From Halobacillus fulvus (GTDB lineage: Bacteria > Bacillota > Bacilli > Bacillales > Halobacillaceae), in contig SCFO01000001.1 in assembly GCA_004078665.1 (NCBI GenBank), positions 522,377 through 586,376 on the forward strand: a DNA stretch of 64,000 nucleotides. The letters are read 5' to 3'. The notes beneath the pieces are model-generated. The model was not told the DNA's origin, did no database searches, and was given only the letters and a program-made list of their open reading frames with translations. How positions within the stretch are numbered: position 1 is the stretch's first letter; every line of letters begins with the position of its first letter. This document shows, in pieces, positions 1 to 8,406 of the stretch. A program made the position numbers and the translations under genes.

Positions 1-1
1 C

Positions 2-466
2 CTGCCGAATATACAGCCTGTGACCGCGATTATTATTTTGACAGGTTTCTGGCTCGGACCGTCAGCGGGAATTATAATGTCATTATTGGTTACATTTGTG
101 TCTAACATGGTGTTAGGTATGGGGTATTGGACAATTTGGCAAATCATTTCCTGGTCACTAATCGGAATTTTTGCCGGACTACTCGGGAAAGTATGGTCGA
201 AAATGCCCGTGTGGGTTCTTTCGGCGTTCGGAATCTTCAGCGGATTGCTGTTCGGTTTGATTATATCTTTGACGATGCGGGCAGCTGGACAGCCATTCTG
301 GGCTTATTATATTGCTGGATTGCCGATGGACATCAATCATGCGATTTCAAACGCTGTGTTTATTCTCGTCCTATCTCCTGTATTAGGCGTTTTGTTTGAA
401 CGCTATCAAAAAAGAAATCATATCATTACCAAAGACAAAGTATTCTCATCAGATCATAGCTCATGA
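2..466 (+). CDS. ECF transporter S component, 5'-truncated by the window edge
   Basis: This is the C-terminal ~154 residues of a hydrophobic membrane protein whose reading frame is open to the left edge; no start is visible. The segment PNIQPVTA followed by about four membrane helices and a short basic/polar tail resembles substrate-binding S components of energy-coupling-factor (ECF) vitamin transporters, which capture a vitamin and dock on a shared EcfAA'T module. The GMGYWTIWQIISW stretch recalls the S components assigned to cobalamin or its precursors (CblT/CbrT-like), but the substrate cannot be fixed from this fragment. It does not resemble RibU. It ends at a strong terminator and is not part of the sigX operon. 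Confidence 0.6.
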   Translation: MPNIQPVTAIIILTGFWLGPSAGIIMSLLVTFVSNMVLGMGYWTIWQIISWSLIGIFAGLLGKVWSKMPVWVLSAFGIFSGLLFGLIISLTMRAAGQPFWAYYIAGLPMDINHAISNAVFILVLSPVLGVLFERYQKRNHIITKDKVFSSDHSS

Positions 467-495
467 ATTTGCGTTGTTCATACATGTAGTTTTTT

Positions 496-525
496 AAACC
501 GCCTGGTTACGGCGGTTTCTTTTTA
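496..525 (+). terminator. Rho-independent terminator of the ECF S-component gene
   Basis: Perfect 8-bp stem (AAACCGCC at 496-503, GGCGGTTT at 511-518) with a 7-nt loop, followed by a T-rich run. Confidence 0.88.
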
Positions 526-549
526 TTTGCCGACATATTAAGATAGAAA

Positions 550-575
550 TGTAACTTTTTTTATACATAAACGAC
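550..575 (+). promoter_or_regulatory. Putative SigX-dependent autoregulatory promoter
   Basis: TGTAAC at 550-555 and CGAC at 572-575 are separated by 16 bp, 28 bp upstream of the sigX start. This matches the ECF-type promoter class of SigX (TGTAAC, ~16-17 bp, CGAC). Autoregulation of sigX is known in B. subtilis; here it is inferred from the motif. Confidence 0.68.
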
Positions 576-602
576 AAATCATATAAGCAGGAGGTACATG
601 AG

Positions 603-1142
603 GTGAAGCCATTTTTTGATGAATTATACGACGAGTACCATCACGATTTATTTCAATTTCTCATCTATATGGTGAAGGACCGGGATTTGGCAGAGGACTT
701 AGTTCAGGACGTCTATCTCAAGGTTCTCAAATCCCATGATTCATTCACTGGCAAAAGCACAAGGAAGACATGGCTTTTTTCGATTGCACGTCATGTTGCC
801 ATCGATTACTTCAGAAAAAAGAAGCGGAAGAGAACCCGGGTAATGGAATTTTTTGATTGGGGAGAAAAAGGCGAAGAGTTGAAGGATCGCCAGGATCTCC
901 CTGAAGAAGTAGCCATTCAAAATGAGGAATTGAAACAAGTATATATAGCGCTAGATGAATGCACAGTAGACCAACGATCCGTCATCATCTTGCGCTTTAT
1001 TCAAGGCATGTCGATACAAGAGGCGGCCACAATACTTGGGTGGAGCGAAAGTAAAGTGAAAACCACCCAGCATAGAGCCATGAAAGCGCTGAGGAAACGT
1101 CTAGAGAGTGCTGAAGAAGGAGGGGTGCAGCGTGAAGCGTAA
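603..1142 (+). CDS. sigX: ECF RNA polymerase sigma factor SigX
   Basis: A 179-residue sigma-70 family protein of the extracytoplasmic-function type. Region 2 lies at about residues 10-75 (EDLVQDVY, then WLFSIARHVAIDYFRKKK for -10 recognition) and region 4 at about 115-170, with a helix-turn-helix in IQEAATILGWSESKVKTTQHRAM. The phrases FQFLIYMVKD, LSIARHVAID-like and DQRSVIILRFIQG closely match B. subtilis SigX, which controls cell-envelope charge and modification genes. The GTG start at 603 has AGGAGG at 589-594. The downstream gene is its membrane anti-sigma factor, overlapping by 11 bases, which implies translational coupling. A SigX-type promoter lies directly upstream. Confidence 0.93.
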   Translation: MKPFFDELYDEYHHDLFQFLIYMVKDRDLAEDLVQDVYLKVLKSHDSFTGKSTRKTWLFSIARHVAIDYFRKKKRKRTRVMEFFDWGEKGEELKDRQDLPEEVAIQNEELKQVYIALDECTVDQRSVIILRFIQGMSIQEAATILGWSESKVKTTQHRAMKALRKRLESAEEGGVQREA

Positions 1143-2334
1143 ATCCTATGATGACAAGCAGATCGAACATTTATTAAAGGAACTTCCGTCGATTAAAGAC
1201 AAGCAGTCAAAAGATGAGGTCTATCGAAAGATTCAACATAAAAAACGGAAACCAACTAAGAAAAAGATTCCCTGGCTTATTCCAGGCTTGGCATCCCTTG
1301 CGGTAGTCATCGTTCTTGCCTTAATGGTTCCCGCATTTTTAGGCGGTATACAGAGCCCAATGTCTCAAATGGCGGATGACTCAGCCGATCAAACCGCTTC
1401 GTCTGGTGAAGAATCTTCCGAGGCAGAAAGCACAGAGGAAGCCGCTCCGACACCAAACAATGATCAGGCGATTGGAACGGACGAACAGCAAGGCGAAGGT
1501 GAAGTCTCAACGGATCAAGAAGACGCTGATGCCTCAATGGATGAATCCCCATCTGAAGGACAAATGACGACAGCGTCAACCCTTAAGAGATACACAGCAG
1601 CGTCCGATGGAGAAGCGAACCCCTCTATATTTATAGACGAAAATGCTCAGTTGATCATTCCGTTAACAGGCGTAGGTATGTCAGAAGAGGAGTGGAACAA
1701 TGTTTCTTCTGACATCGATGAAGGGCTCTTGCCAATCGAACCCCCTTACACTTACACAATAGAAGGTCAGCAAGCTACGGTCGTGTTTCCTGATCAATTC
1801 AGCATTAGTGGAAGTTCTGGAACGATAGCACTTGTAGAGTCGATACAGTGGCGCTTGTATTATGAAGGGGTCGACCAGATTCGCCTTCAAACAGAAAGTG
1901 GAGCCCCCGTCTCACTAGGGAATTACGGGGAACTAGAAGAACTTCCTGTTATTGACGAAGGAATTTATATCTATCGCCTTTATGAGTCTCCGTCCACACA
2001 AAGCCGTTACATGATCCCGGTGCAAACCTCTGCAACTTCTTTTGAAGAAGCAATCCAGCAGCTTCAGGAGAATCAGGATTCTACGATTGCCCCTGTACCT
2101 GCGAATCTATCCGTAAGTGCTACCGGGAACAATAATACGGTGCAAATCAAGATAGATGGAGAGGAATGGGATAGTGATCAGTCAAAGCTTACCGCAATAG
2201 AAGCGATTTTGCTGACAGCTAAGCAATTCGGTTATTCCGAAGTGGAATTTGAAGGTGTGGAAGGTTTAGAGAGATATTTTGACCTTGATCGTCCAGTTTC
2301 TGTCCCAGACTATGTTAATCCTGTAGAAAGATAG
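1132..2334 (+). CDS. rsiX: Anti-sigma factor RsiX
   Basis: About 400 residues. The basic N-terminal ~45 residues would be cytoplasmic and bind SigX; one membrane helix spans about residues 47-70 (PWLIPGLASLAVVIVLALMV); the rest is extracytoplasmic. Right after the helix comes a ~90-residue low-complexity linker rich in Ser, Glu, Asp and Ala, then a folded C-terminal domain. This is the layout of RsiX, identified mainly by its position directly after sigX. GTG at 1132 is preferred over the upstream in-frame GTG at 1108 because AAGGAGG lies at 1117-1123 with 8-nt spacing. The long acidic linker looks like an adaptation to high salt. Confidence 0.85.
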   Translation: MKRKSYDDKQIEHLLKELPSIKDKQSKDEVYRKIQHKKRKPTKKKIPWLIPGLASLAVVIVLALMVPAFLGGIQSPMSQMADDSADQTASSGEESSEAESTEEAAPTPNNDQAIGTDEQQGEGEVSTDQEDADASMDESPSEGQMTTASTLKRYTAASDGEANPSIFIDENAQLIIPLTGVGMSEEEWNNVSSDIDEGLLPIEPPYTYTIEGQQATVVFPDQFSISGSSGTIALVESIQWRLYYEGVDQIRLQTESGAPVSLGNYGELEELPVIDEGIYIYRLYESPSTQSRYMIPVQTSATSFEEAIQQLQENQDSTIAPVPANLSVSATGNNNTVQIKIDGEEWDSDQSKLTAIEAILLTAKQFGYSEVEFEGVEGLERYFDLDRPVSVPDYVNPVER

Positions 2335-2429
2335 GGAAGTATTGTGGTGAGGACTGTCTATCTTTTGTTGGATAGAGGTGATTTTTCCCTGTATGTAAGA
2401 GCGGAATGCAGGAAAAGGGGACGATACTG

Positions 2430-2885
2430 ATGGACAAAGAGCAGTTGAGAAAACAAGTGTCAGAGAAAATGAAGCTCATTCGCGTCGAGTATGGATACAC
2501 TCAGAACCGTATGGCCGATGTGCTGGGGTTATCCAAGAAAACGTTAGTCCAAATAGAAAAGGAACGTACACTGGCGGGGTGGACGACTGTGGTGGCTGTT
2601 TGTGCCTTGTTTCAAGATAGTGAAATCTTAAAGGCGCAGCTTGGAGATGCTCCACTGGAAATTACGGAAACAATCGCTCATAAAACGGTGGACCGATCCC
2701 CCGTTACGTCGATCGACAGTAAGGTTTGGTGGAATGTAATCTCGGAGAATGAGAGATATTTGCTTGAGCAAAATGTCATCAGTCAGCATTACCGGATTTT
2801 GGACAGAGACCGTTACCGGCTTTTTTCAGGGATGGATTACGCCGAGGCGGTTGAGAAATATGAGCACTTGAGTCAAAAAAAATAA
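2430..2885 (+). CDS. XRE-family helix-turn-helix regulator
   Basis: A 151-residue protein with an N-terminal XRE/Cro-type helix-turn-helix at about residues 8-60; the core TQNRMADVLGLSKKTLVQIEKERTLAGW has the typical spacing of the two recognition helices. The C-terminal ~80 residues are a short effector or dimerisation region that I do not recognise. ATG at 2430 is chosen over ATG at 2406 because a purine-rich AGGAAAAGGGGA precedes it. The gene sits between rsiX and ferredoxin, where I know no counterpart in B. subtilis; its targets are unknown. It ends in a bidirectional terminator shared with fer. Confidence 0.75.
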   Translation: MDKEQLRKQVSEKMKLIRVEYGYTQNRMADVLGLSKKTLVQIEKERTLAGWTTVVAVCALFQDSEILKAQLGDAPLEITETIAHKTVDRSPVTSIDSKVWWNVISENERYLLEQNVISQHYRILDRDRYRLFSGMDYAEAVEKYEHLSQKK

Positions 2886-2912
2886 ACCCCTTCTCGTTTG
2901 AAGGGGTTATCT
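2885..2912. terminator. Bidirectional terminator between the XRE gene and fer
   Basis: Perfect 9-bp stem AACCCCTTC (2885-2893) / GAAGGGGTT (2900-2908) between two convergent genes; it overlaps the stop codon of the XRE gene. Confidence 0.85.
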
Positions 2913-2913
2913 T

Positions 2914-3180
<267 letters not shown>

Positions 3181-3193
3181 TTACACGTTCACC

Positions 3194-3223
3194 GTTATGA
3201 TTTGCTTACATAAATAGTGTAAA
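3194..3223 (-). promoter_or_regulatory. Putative SigA promoter of fer
   Basis: On the minus strand, TTTACA (3218-3223) and CATAAC (3194-3199) are 18 bp apart. An inverted repeat TTACA-N7-TGTAA (3206-3222) overlaps the spacer and -35. Confidence 0.4.
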
Positions 3224-3282
3224 TCTAAATGTGGTTCCTTTTCAACAAAATTGGTAGAATAAAACACCAGGTGGTGATCACA

Positions 3283-4344
3283 ATGTTTCAGGCTGTTCTA
3301 TTAACTTGCATAAAAAGGTTGTCTGGCGAAAGGACGGCTTCCGGGATTTTTCATATGCTCACTGGAAAACGTTCTTCCCAGACGATGCAGGATGTTAAGG
3401 GCTATCGTTTAGAGCCTTTTTTCGGGATTTACAAATCACTCAGCCGCAAAAGATTTGATGAAACACTTCAGCGTCTTACACAATCGGGACATATTAATAT
3501 ATCTGATGAAGGATTCCCACTACTTACGCTTAGTGGTGAGGATAAAGAAAAGCAGTTGAGAAAAAGCTGGATTCATTTTAGTGGGTTGAAAAACCACCAA
3601 TTAGTCATGACGTTTGAAAAGCGATTGTTTCTTCTTATTCAAACTTTTACAAATATGAAGGCAAGTCATCGTAACTTTATTCCGATCGTTGATGAACCGA
3701 TCATTCAAAATTGGGTACGGGGAATTTATAAGACTTATCAGAAAAACGCAGAAGGCTTCATCGATTCGATCTATGAAGAGATGAAGTCTCTTTTGAATGA
3801 ACTCCCACCCGAAGACGCTCATATTTTTGTTCATCGATTAACGGGGAGTGGGATCATAGGTCTTACTATGGAACAACTGGCTAAAGAAGCTGGGGAAACG
3901 AAGGAGGATGCCTACTTACGAACACAGCACGTGTTGCACTTTCTGTTTACTAATGCCAAAAGGGAACCCAAGACATACGCGGCGTTAGCTGTGTGTGCAG
4001 CCGGACTCGACTCTTCGGGAATGATCACGGATTCAGCTAAACGGACGTTCCGTTATATTGAACAGGGTTTATCCTTGAAGGAAGTGATGGAAAAGCGTCG
4101 TTTGAAAGAAAGTACGATTCAGGATCACATTGTAGAAGCGGCACTTGTTCTTCCTCACTTCTCAACCGAGCCTTTCTTAACTGAAGCAGAAAAGCGTGTG
4201 ATCATACAAAAAGCCGAAGTATTAAATACTCAGCGTTTAAAACACATTAAAGAATCGTTACAAGGGAAATACAGCTACTTTCAGATCAGGCTGGCCCTTG
4301 CACAATATCAGCATGATAAAAAGGAAGGCATGACCCATGGATAA
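3283..4344 (+). CDS. ypbB: YpbB-family helix-turn-helix protein
   Basis: A 353-residue protein matching YpbB by position (immediately upstream of the RecQ-like helicase, divergent from fer) and by general character. The C-terminal ~90 residues contain a helix-turn-helix-like segment (GLSLKEVMEKRRLKESTIQDHIVEAAL), which in some RecQ proteins is fused to the helicase, so a role with RecS is plausible but unproven. ATG at 3283 is chosen because AGGTGGTGA precedes it; in-frame codons from 3229 lack a binding site. It overlaps recS by 8 bases. Confidence 0.78.
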   Translation: MFQAVLLTCIKRLSGERTASGIFHMLTGKRSSQTMQDVKGYRLEPFFGIYKSLSRKRFDETLQRLTQSGHINISDEGFPLLTLSGEDKEKQLRKSWIHFSGLKNHQLVMTFEKRLFLLIQTFTNMKASHRNFIPIVDEPIIQNWVRGIYKTYQKNAEGFIDSIYEEMKSLLNELPPEDAHIFVHRLTGSGIIGLTMEQLAKEAGETKEDAYLRTQHVLHFLFTNAKREPKTYAALAVCAAGLDSSGMITDSAKRTFRYIEQGLSLKEVMEKRRLKESTIQDHIVEAALVLPHFSTEPFLTEAEKRVIIQKAEVLNTQRLKHIKESLQGKYSYFQIRLALAQYQHDKKEGMTHG

Positions 4345-5863
4345 TCAGCGATTAGTTCAGCAATTATACCAAACATTCGGATATGAACACTTCAGGCAAG
4401 GGCAACAAGAAATTATAGAAGATGTCCTTGCAGGCCGTGATGTGCTCGGAGTCCTTCCGACAGGTACAGGCAAGTCGATTTGTTATCAGCTTCCCGCAAA
4501 GATATTACCAGGACTTACGATTGTTGTTTCCCCCTTAATATCGTTGATGGTCGATCAAGTTAAGCAACTGAAAGCGAGCGGCTACAAAGCTGTGGCAGCC
4601 TTAAACAGCTTTATGGATCGGAAAGACCGCACCCGAATAATGGAGAATATCGCCTCTTACGATTTGATTTATGTTTCTCCTGAGATGCTTCAAAATGAAT
4701 GGGTGACCCATTATTTGTCAAACCTTGCTGTCGATTTGTTCGTCGTGGATGAGGCTCATTGTATATCTCAGTGGGGACATGAATTCCGAACAGATTACCT
4801 TAAATTACACGAAGTCATCAGGGAATTGGGAAATCCGGTCGTTCTGGCATTAAGTGCTACAGCCACGCCTGAAGTTCAAGAAGATATCGTGGGTAAATTA
4901 AAATGTGAAACAATGGTCAGACATATCCATCCGATGGACAAACAAAATATCAGCTTAGCCGTCGAACACTTCGCCTCTCCTGAACAGAAAGTGGATAGAA
5001 TGATTAACCTTTTGAAGAAAAACCAGGCTCCGACGATGATTTACTTTTCAAGCCGGCAGTGGGCAGAACGAGTCTCAAATGAATTGCAGCATGCTCTTGA
5101 GCAGCGAGTCGCATTTTATCATGGTGGCATGGAGCAGACAGATCGGATGCTTGTCCAGCAACAGTTCATGAACGATCAGTTGGATATAATTTGCTGTACA
5201 AGTGCCTTCGGTATGGGCGTCGATAAAAAAAACATACGCTTCGTTCTCCATTTCCACATTCCTTCACAGCTTGAATCGTTCATCCAGGAAATCGGAAGAG
5301 CGGGAAGAGATGGAGAACCCTGTGTCAGTCTCGTCTTGTATTCTCCTAAAGATCATTACCTTCCCCAAATGCTCATCCAAAGTGAGTTGCCGGATCAGGA
5401 TCAGTTCCTTTCCGTATTGAGTGGATTGGAGCGTTATAGAAAAACAGGTAAAAGCCTTCCTGAAGACCCGGAAGTGTTGGACTTGTTCGAACTATCCGAA
5501 TCTCAATGGAACTTTATCCAGTATCAATTGGATCAAATGGATGTGCTTAAAGGAAAGCAGTTGATACGTTCCCCGCTAGCGGAGGACGTCCGCGGATTTC
5601 TCGAGAAGCTGCTTATGGAGAGATGGACATATAAACATCATAAGTTAAATGAAATGATCGGATGGATTCATTGTAATGGGTGTAGAAGAGTGGCCCTTTA
5701 CGAGCCGTTCCAGAAGGGAGTCAGAGAACCTGATGTTCTTTGCTGTGATGCGTGTGGATTTAAGATTGATCAAGTGAAATTCAACGAAACTTCCATTAAA
5801 CGAAAACGCGACTCTTGGGAAAAACGGCTGGCTGATCTATTCGGAAAAGGGGAAACATCATGA
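4337..5863 (+). CDS. recS: RecQ-family ATP-dependent DNA helicase (RecS)
   Basis: A 508-residue superfamily 2 helicase that unwinds DNA 3'-5' during recombination and repair. Walker A is PTGTGKS at residues 41-47 and the DEAH box is VVDEAHC at 137-142. Motif VI is seen in QEIGRAGRDGEPC. Near the C-terminus, Cys residues in CNGCRR and CCDACGF form the RecQ zinc-binding site. It lacks the HRDC domain of long RecQ proteins, matching the short RecS type of B. subtilis (about 500 residues). It forms a tight operon with ypbB (8-bp overlap) and ypbD (4-bp overlap). Confidence 0.93.
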   Translation: MDNQRLVQQLYQTFGYEHFRQGQQEIIEDVLAGRDVLGVLPTGTGKSICYQLPAKILPGLTIVVSPLISLMVDQVKQLKASGYKAVAALNSFMDRKDRTRIMENIASYDLIYVSPEMLQNEWVTHYLSNLAVDLFVVDEAHCISQWGHEFRTDYLKLHEVIRELGNPVVLALSATATPEVQEDIVGKLKCETMVRHIHPMDKQNISLAVEHFASPEQKVDRMINLLKKNQAPTMIYFSSRQWAERVSNELQHALEQRVAFYHGGMEQTDRMLVQQQFMNDQLDIICCTSAFGMGVDKKNIRFVLHFHIPSQLESFIQEIGRAGRDGEPCVSLVLYSPKDHYLPQMLIQSELPDQDQFLSVLSGLERYRKTGKSLPEDPEVLDLFELSESQWNFIQYQLDQMDVLKGKQLIRSPLAEDVRGFLEKLLMERWTYKHHKLNEMIGWIHCNGCRRVALYEPFQKGVREPDVLCCDACGFKIDQVKFNETSIKRKRDSWEKRLADLFGKGETS

Positions 5864-6465
5864 GTCGTCCAACGAAAGCTGAGATTATAAAGCAAATGTC
5901 TGACCGTCAAGTTACAGCTCAACTCGTCTTTACTCAGCTCATTTTATTAGCACTTGCATTAATCATCAGCTTCTTTTTATTTGAGAGTTACCTAGCCGAT
6001 TGGTTGGTTTTATTCCATGTCAGTTTAGCAGAACTTTTCTGGTTTGGACTCATTCCCGGCCTTTCGATTTTGCTCATTGACTTTATTTTAATGAGGACGA
6101 TGCCGAAAAGGTATTATGATGATGGCGGGATTAATGAAAAGGTATTTCGCACGCGTTCGATTCCAAGCATTCTCTGGCTTACTTTGCTGGTGGCGGTTAG
6201 TGAAGAGATGCTGTTCAGAGGAGTTCTTCATACTGAATTCGGATATGTTTTAGCGAGCGTCTTGTTTGCTGTCATGCACATTCGGTACTTGAACAAACCG
6301 GTTTTACTCATTTCTGTTTTAATCGTCAGCTTTTTCATTGGCTATATGTTTGAAATGACAGGGAGTCTTCCGGTCACTATTCTTTCACATTTTGTTGTTG
6401 ATGCAGTGCTTGGGCTGTGGATCCGATTCGGATTATGGGAAGGGCGAACCATAAACGCGAAATAA
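5860..6465 (+). CDS. ypbD: CPBP-family intramembrane protease YpbD
   Basis: A 201-residue multi-pass membrane protein. The family motifs are present: EEMLFRG at residues 115-121, MHIRYLN near 139-145 and SHFVVDAVLG near the C-terminus; the Glu pair and the two His residues are the expected metal or catalytic residues of CPBP (Rce1-like) proteases. Its substrate is unknown. It starts with ATGA overlapping the recS stop, so it is co-translated with the helicase, as in B. subtilis. Confidence 0.85.
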   Translation: MSRPTKAEIIKQMSDRQVTAQLVFTQLILLALALIISFFLFESYLADWLVLFHVSLAELFWFGLIPGLSILLIDFILMRTMPKRYYDDGGINEKVFRTRSIPSILWLTLLVAVSEEMLFRGVLHTEFGYVLASVLFAVMHIRYLNKPVLLISVLIVSFFIGYMFEMTGSLPVTILSHFVVDAVLGLWIRFGLWEGRTINAK

Positions 6466-6475
6466 AGAATGAAAT

Positions 6476-6508
6476 AAAATGAGAGGTCGAGGAACCTCTC
6501 ATTTTTGC
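6476..6508. terminator. Bidirectional terminator between ypbD and cotJC
   Basis: Perfect 12-bp stem AAAATGAGAGGT (6476-6487) / ACCTCTCATTTT (6494-6505) with a 6-nt loop and flanking A/T tracts on both sides; it serves the convergent ypbD and cotJ operons. Confidence 0.9.
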
Positions 6509-6530
6509 CTGCTTATCATGTGCATCTACG

Positions 6531-7100
6531 TTAAAATATCTGTTTGCGATCTCTTTCAAATTTAAGTATTTCAACAGCTTCCCTGAACCGTTGAGAGTGT
6601 ATGATTTCTCTTTCTCGTAAAAATTTGAGGCTATCGTTCAAACATGGATCATCGGACATATTAATGATCCATTGGTACGTTGCCCGGGCTTTCTCTTCCG
6701 CTGCAATATCCTCGTATAAATCGGCGATCGGATCGCCTTTTGCCTGAATATAAGTAGCTGTCCAAGGGCTTCCTGCAGAATTATGATAAAACAGTGCGTT
6801 ATCGTGGGTGGCATAATGGGCTCCGAGACCGGCTTCTTTCATTTGTTCTGGTGTGGCATCTTTCGTCAGTTTATACACCATCGTGGCAATCATTTCGAGA
6901 TGAGCAAATTCCTCTGTACCGATATCTGTCAGTAATCCGATGACTTTATCCGGAATGCTGTAGCGTTGGTTCAAATACCGTAAAGCGGCAGACAACTCAC
7001 CGTCTGCGCCGCCGTATTGTTCAATCAAATACTTAGCAAGACGGGGATTGCATTCGGTTACTTTAACAGGATATTGTAATTTCTTCTCGTAATACCACAT
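6531..7100 (-). CDS. cotJC: Spore coat protein CotJC (manganese-catalase fold)
   Basis: A 189-residue protein of the manganese-catalase family. Metal-binding Glu and His residues occur in EEFAHLEMIATMV and in the C-terminal EREIIHSQRFREAVE. In B. subtilis CotJC is made in the mother cell and incorporated in the coat with CotJA; catalase activity is expected from the family but not proven by sequence alone. It is the last gene of the cotJA-cotJB-cotJC operon, 12 bases after cotJB. Confidence 0.93.
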   Translation of the reverse strand: MWYYEKKLQYPVKVTECNPRLAKYLIEQYGGADGELSAALRYLNQRYSIPDKVIGLLTDIGTEEFAHLEMIATMVYKLTKDATPEQMKEAGLGAHYATHDNALFYHNSAGSPWTATYIQAKGDPIADLYEDIAAEEKARATYQWIINMSDDPCLNDSLKFLREREIIHSQRFREAVEILKFERDRKQIF

Positions 7101-7112
7101 GAAATTCCTCCT

Positions 7113-7376
7113 TTATAGCTGCCATGGCCAGGGGCTGTCGATCCAATTCCATGGATAACCGGAGAAGCTCGCCCCAAACTGTCTCAGCGGTCCGAATTGT
7201 TTTTCATAAAGAGCCTTATACTCTTTGCTCTCAACAGCAAGCTGATTGAATTGTTGGATGGCCTGCTGATCGTTGGGGTGAGTATCAAGGTATAAAGTAA
7301 GTTCAACGAGAGCAAAATCGACCATCTGGATTTTTTCCATTAATTCATAACGATTGTATGGTGTGGAATGACTCAT
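7113..7376 (-). CDS. cotJB: Spore coat assembly protein CotJB
   Basis: An 87-residue protein with the CotJB hallmarks: an N-terminal helical part (ELMEKIQMVDFALVELTLYLDTHP) and an aromatic C-terminus rich in Trp and Pro (YPWNWIDSPWPWQL). In B. subtilis it belongs to the sigma-E transcribed cotJ operon; its biochemical role is unclear. Its ATG overlaps the cotJA stop by 4 bases, so the two are translationally coupled. Confidence 0.92.
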   Translation of the reverse strand: MSHSTPYNRYELMEKIQMVDFALVELTLYLDTHPNDQQAIQQFNQLAVESKEYKALYEKQFGPLRQFGASFSGYPWNWIDSPWPWQL

Positions 7377-7594
7377 TTATAGCCGCCTTTCTTTACTTCG
7401 GATGGATATGGATCGTAGAATGTGGGCCACAATGTGCCGCTGAATAGGGCTTCTTTTAGCGGAAACTGGGGCAGGTTAGGCGGCTGGAAGCCTACATAGA
7501 GGTTGGGTGGCGTTTGGTAGCATGCTATTTTTCTTGGTGGACAAGGATCGAATGGCCCGTGGAATGGTGTGTAACATTTTATTGGGGTGAAAAT
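7373..7594 (-). CDS. cotJA: Spore coat protein CotJA, probable ATT start
   Basis: About 73 residues, rich in Pro, Cys and Tyr (PFDPCPPRKIACYQTPPNLYVGFQPPNLPQFP), the CotJA signature. No ATG, GTG or TTG lies in a good position. The only in-frame standard codon is TTG at 7621, which has no ribosome-binding site and would lie at or before the predicted transcription start. A strong AGGGAGGGG (minus strand, 7609-7601) is followed 6 nt later by an in-frame ATT at 7594, giving a protein starting just before the conserved region. I therefore annotate an ATT start; an ATT at 7600 is a poorer alternative. Confidence 0.85.
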   Translation of the reverse strand: MFTPIKCYTPFHGPFDPCPPRKIACYQTPPNLYVGFQPPNLPQFPLKEALFSGTLWPTFYDPYPSEVKKGGYK

Positions 7595-7624
7595 AGAAAT
7601 CCCCTCCCTTTTTCTTATCAACTC

Positions 7625-7653
7625 AGCTTATGACAGGAAAGCTCGTCCTATTC
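7625..7653 (-). promoter_or_regulatory. Sigma-E type promoter of cotJABC
   Basis: On the minus strand, GAATAGG (7653-7647), a 14-bp spacer and CATAAGCT (7632-7625) fit the mother-cell sigma-E consensus (KMATATT, 14-15 bp, CATACANT). The predicted transcript would start near 7618. cotJ is sigma-E dependent in B. subtilis. Confidence 0.62.
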
Positions 7654-7726
7654 TTCGGGAGGAAATGAAGGTAGCAGTAGAGAATATATAACAGTGGAAT
7701 CACAATAAACTTCAGAGGTGATGGTT

Positions 7727-8359
7727 ATGTTTGTCAAAGGAATTATGAAACAACCCCACAAATCTTATACCGTAAAAAAGGACGATTTCCTTTCCAACGT
7801 ATTGGATGTGTTGCAAAAATATGATGTCGATTCAGTGCCTGTCCTAGAAGGTCATACATTTGTTGGGATGGTTTCCAAGGAGACGATCTACCGCAAGTAT
7901 TTCGAACTCGATGAAAGTAAGGAGAAGTTTTTGAATGACTGGACAGCCGGGGATGTTGCAGAGCACGAAGACTTATCCATACATATCGAAGAAGTGTTCG
8001 AGCGCACATTGCCGTCATTCAAAGGCTATCCTGTGCTTGCAGTTGTCGATGAGCAAAAGCAGTTTTTAGGGCTTGTCACAAGGTACGATGTCATCGAACA
8101 ATTCGAGAGTGCGTTCGGCGTGAAAAAGAAAGGGGTCCGCATCGCTTTCACCTCGGAGGAATCGGAAGGAAGGATCGAAAGACTTGGGGACATCATCAAG
8201 AGTTATCATGAAAATGTCATTTCGCTTGCCACATTCGATGAAACGGATAAACTGGCAAGAAGAATTGTATTAAAGATCGAAGACAATGATAACATCCCAT
8301 CCTTTACGAAAAAGCTTGAGAAGACAGGTTTTCGAATTCTAAGTGTTAAAGAGGTATAA
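7727..8359 (+). CDS. CBS-domain protein with C-terminal ACT-like region
   Basis: A 210-residue soluble protein. Two CBS motifs fill residues ~1-125 (IMKQPHKSYTVKKDD ... VDSVPVLEGHTFVGMVSKETIYRKY, then FKGYPVLAVVDEQKQFLGLVTRYDVIEQF), forming a Bateman module that usually binds adenine nucleotides. The C-terminal ~75 residues (KGVRIAFTSEESEGRIERLGDIIKSY...) look like an ACT-type fold. The architecture resembles AcuB-like proteins but the target is unknown. ATG at 7727 is chosen because AGAGGTG lies 6 nt upstream; GTG 7718 and ATG 7721 overlap the binding site. It is divergent from cotJ and ends in its own terminator. Confidence 0.75.
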   Translation: MFVKGIMKQPHKSYTVKKDDFLSNVLDVLQKYDVDSVPVLEGHTFVGMVSKETIYRKYFELDESKEKFLNDWTAGDVAEHEDLSIHIEEVFERTLPSFKGYPVLAVVDEQKQFLGLVTRYDVIEQFESAFGVKKKGVRIAFTSEESEGRIERLGDIIKSYHENVISLATFDETDKLARRIVLKIEDNDNIPSFTKKLEKTGFRILSVKEV

Positions 8360-8365
8360 GATAAG

Positions 8366-8406
8366 GTCGATATGTCGGTTTAGACATATCGACTTTCTTT
8401 TTTTCT
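8366..8406 (+). terminator. Terminator after the CBS-domain gene
   Basis: Perfect 11-bp stem GTCGATATGTC (8366-8376) / GACATATCGAC (8383-8393), 6-nt loop, followed by a T-rich run. Confidence 0.9.

Noticed and set aside
6531-7621. cotJ genes as a recently transferred island
   Set aside because: Base composition and codon use look like the neighbours, and no mobile-element remnants flank the operon.
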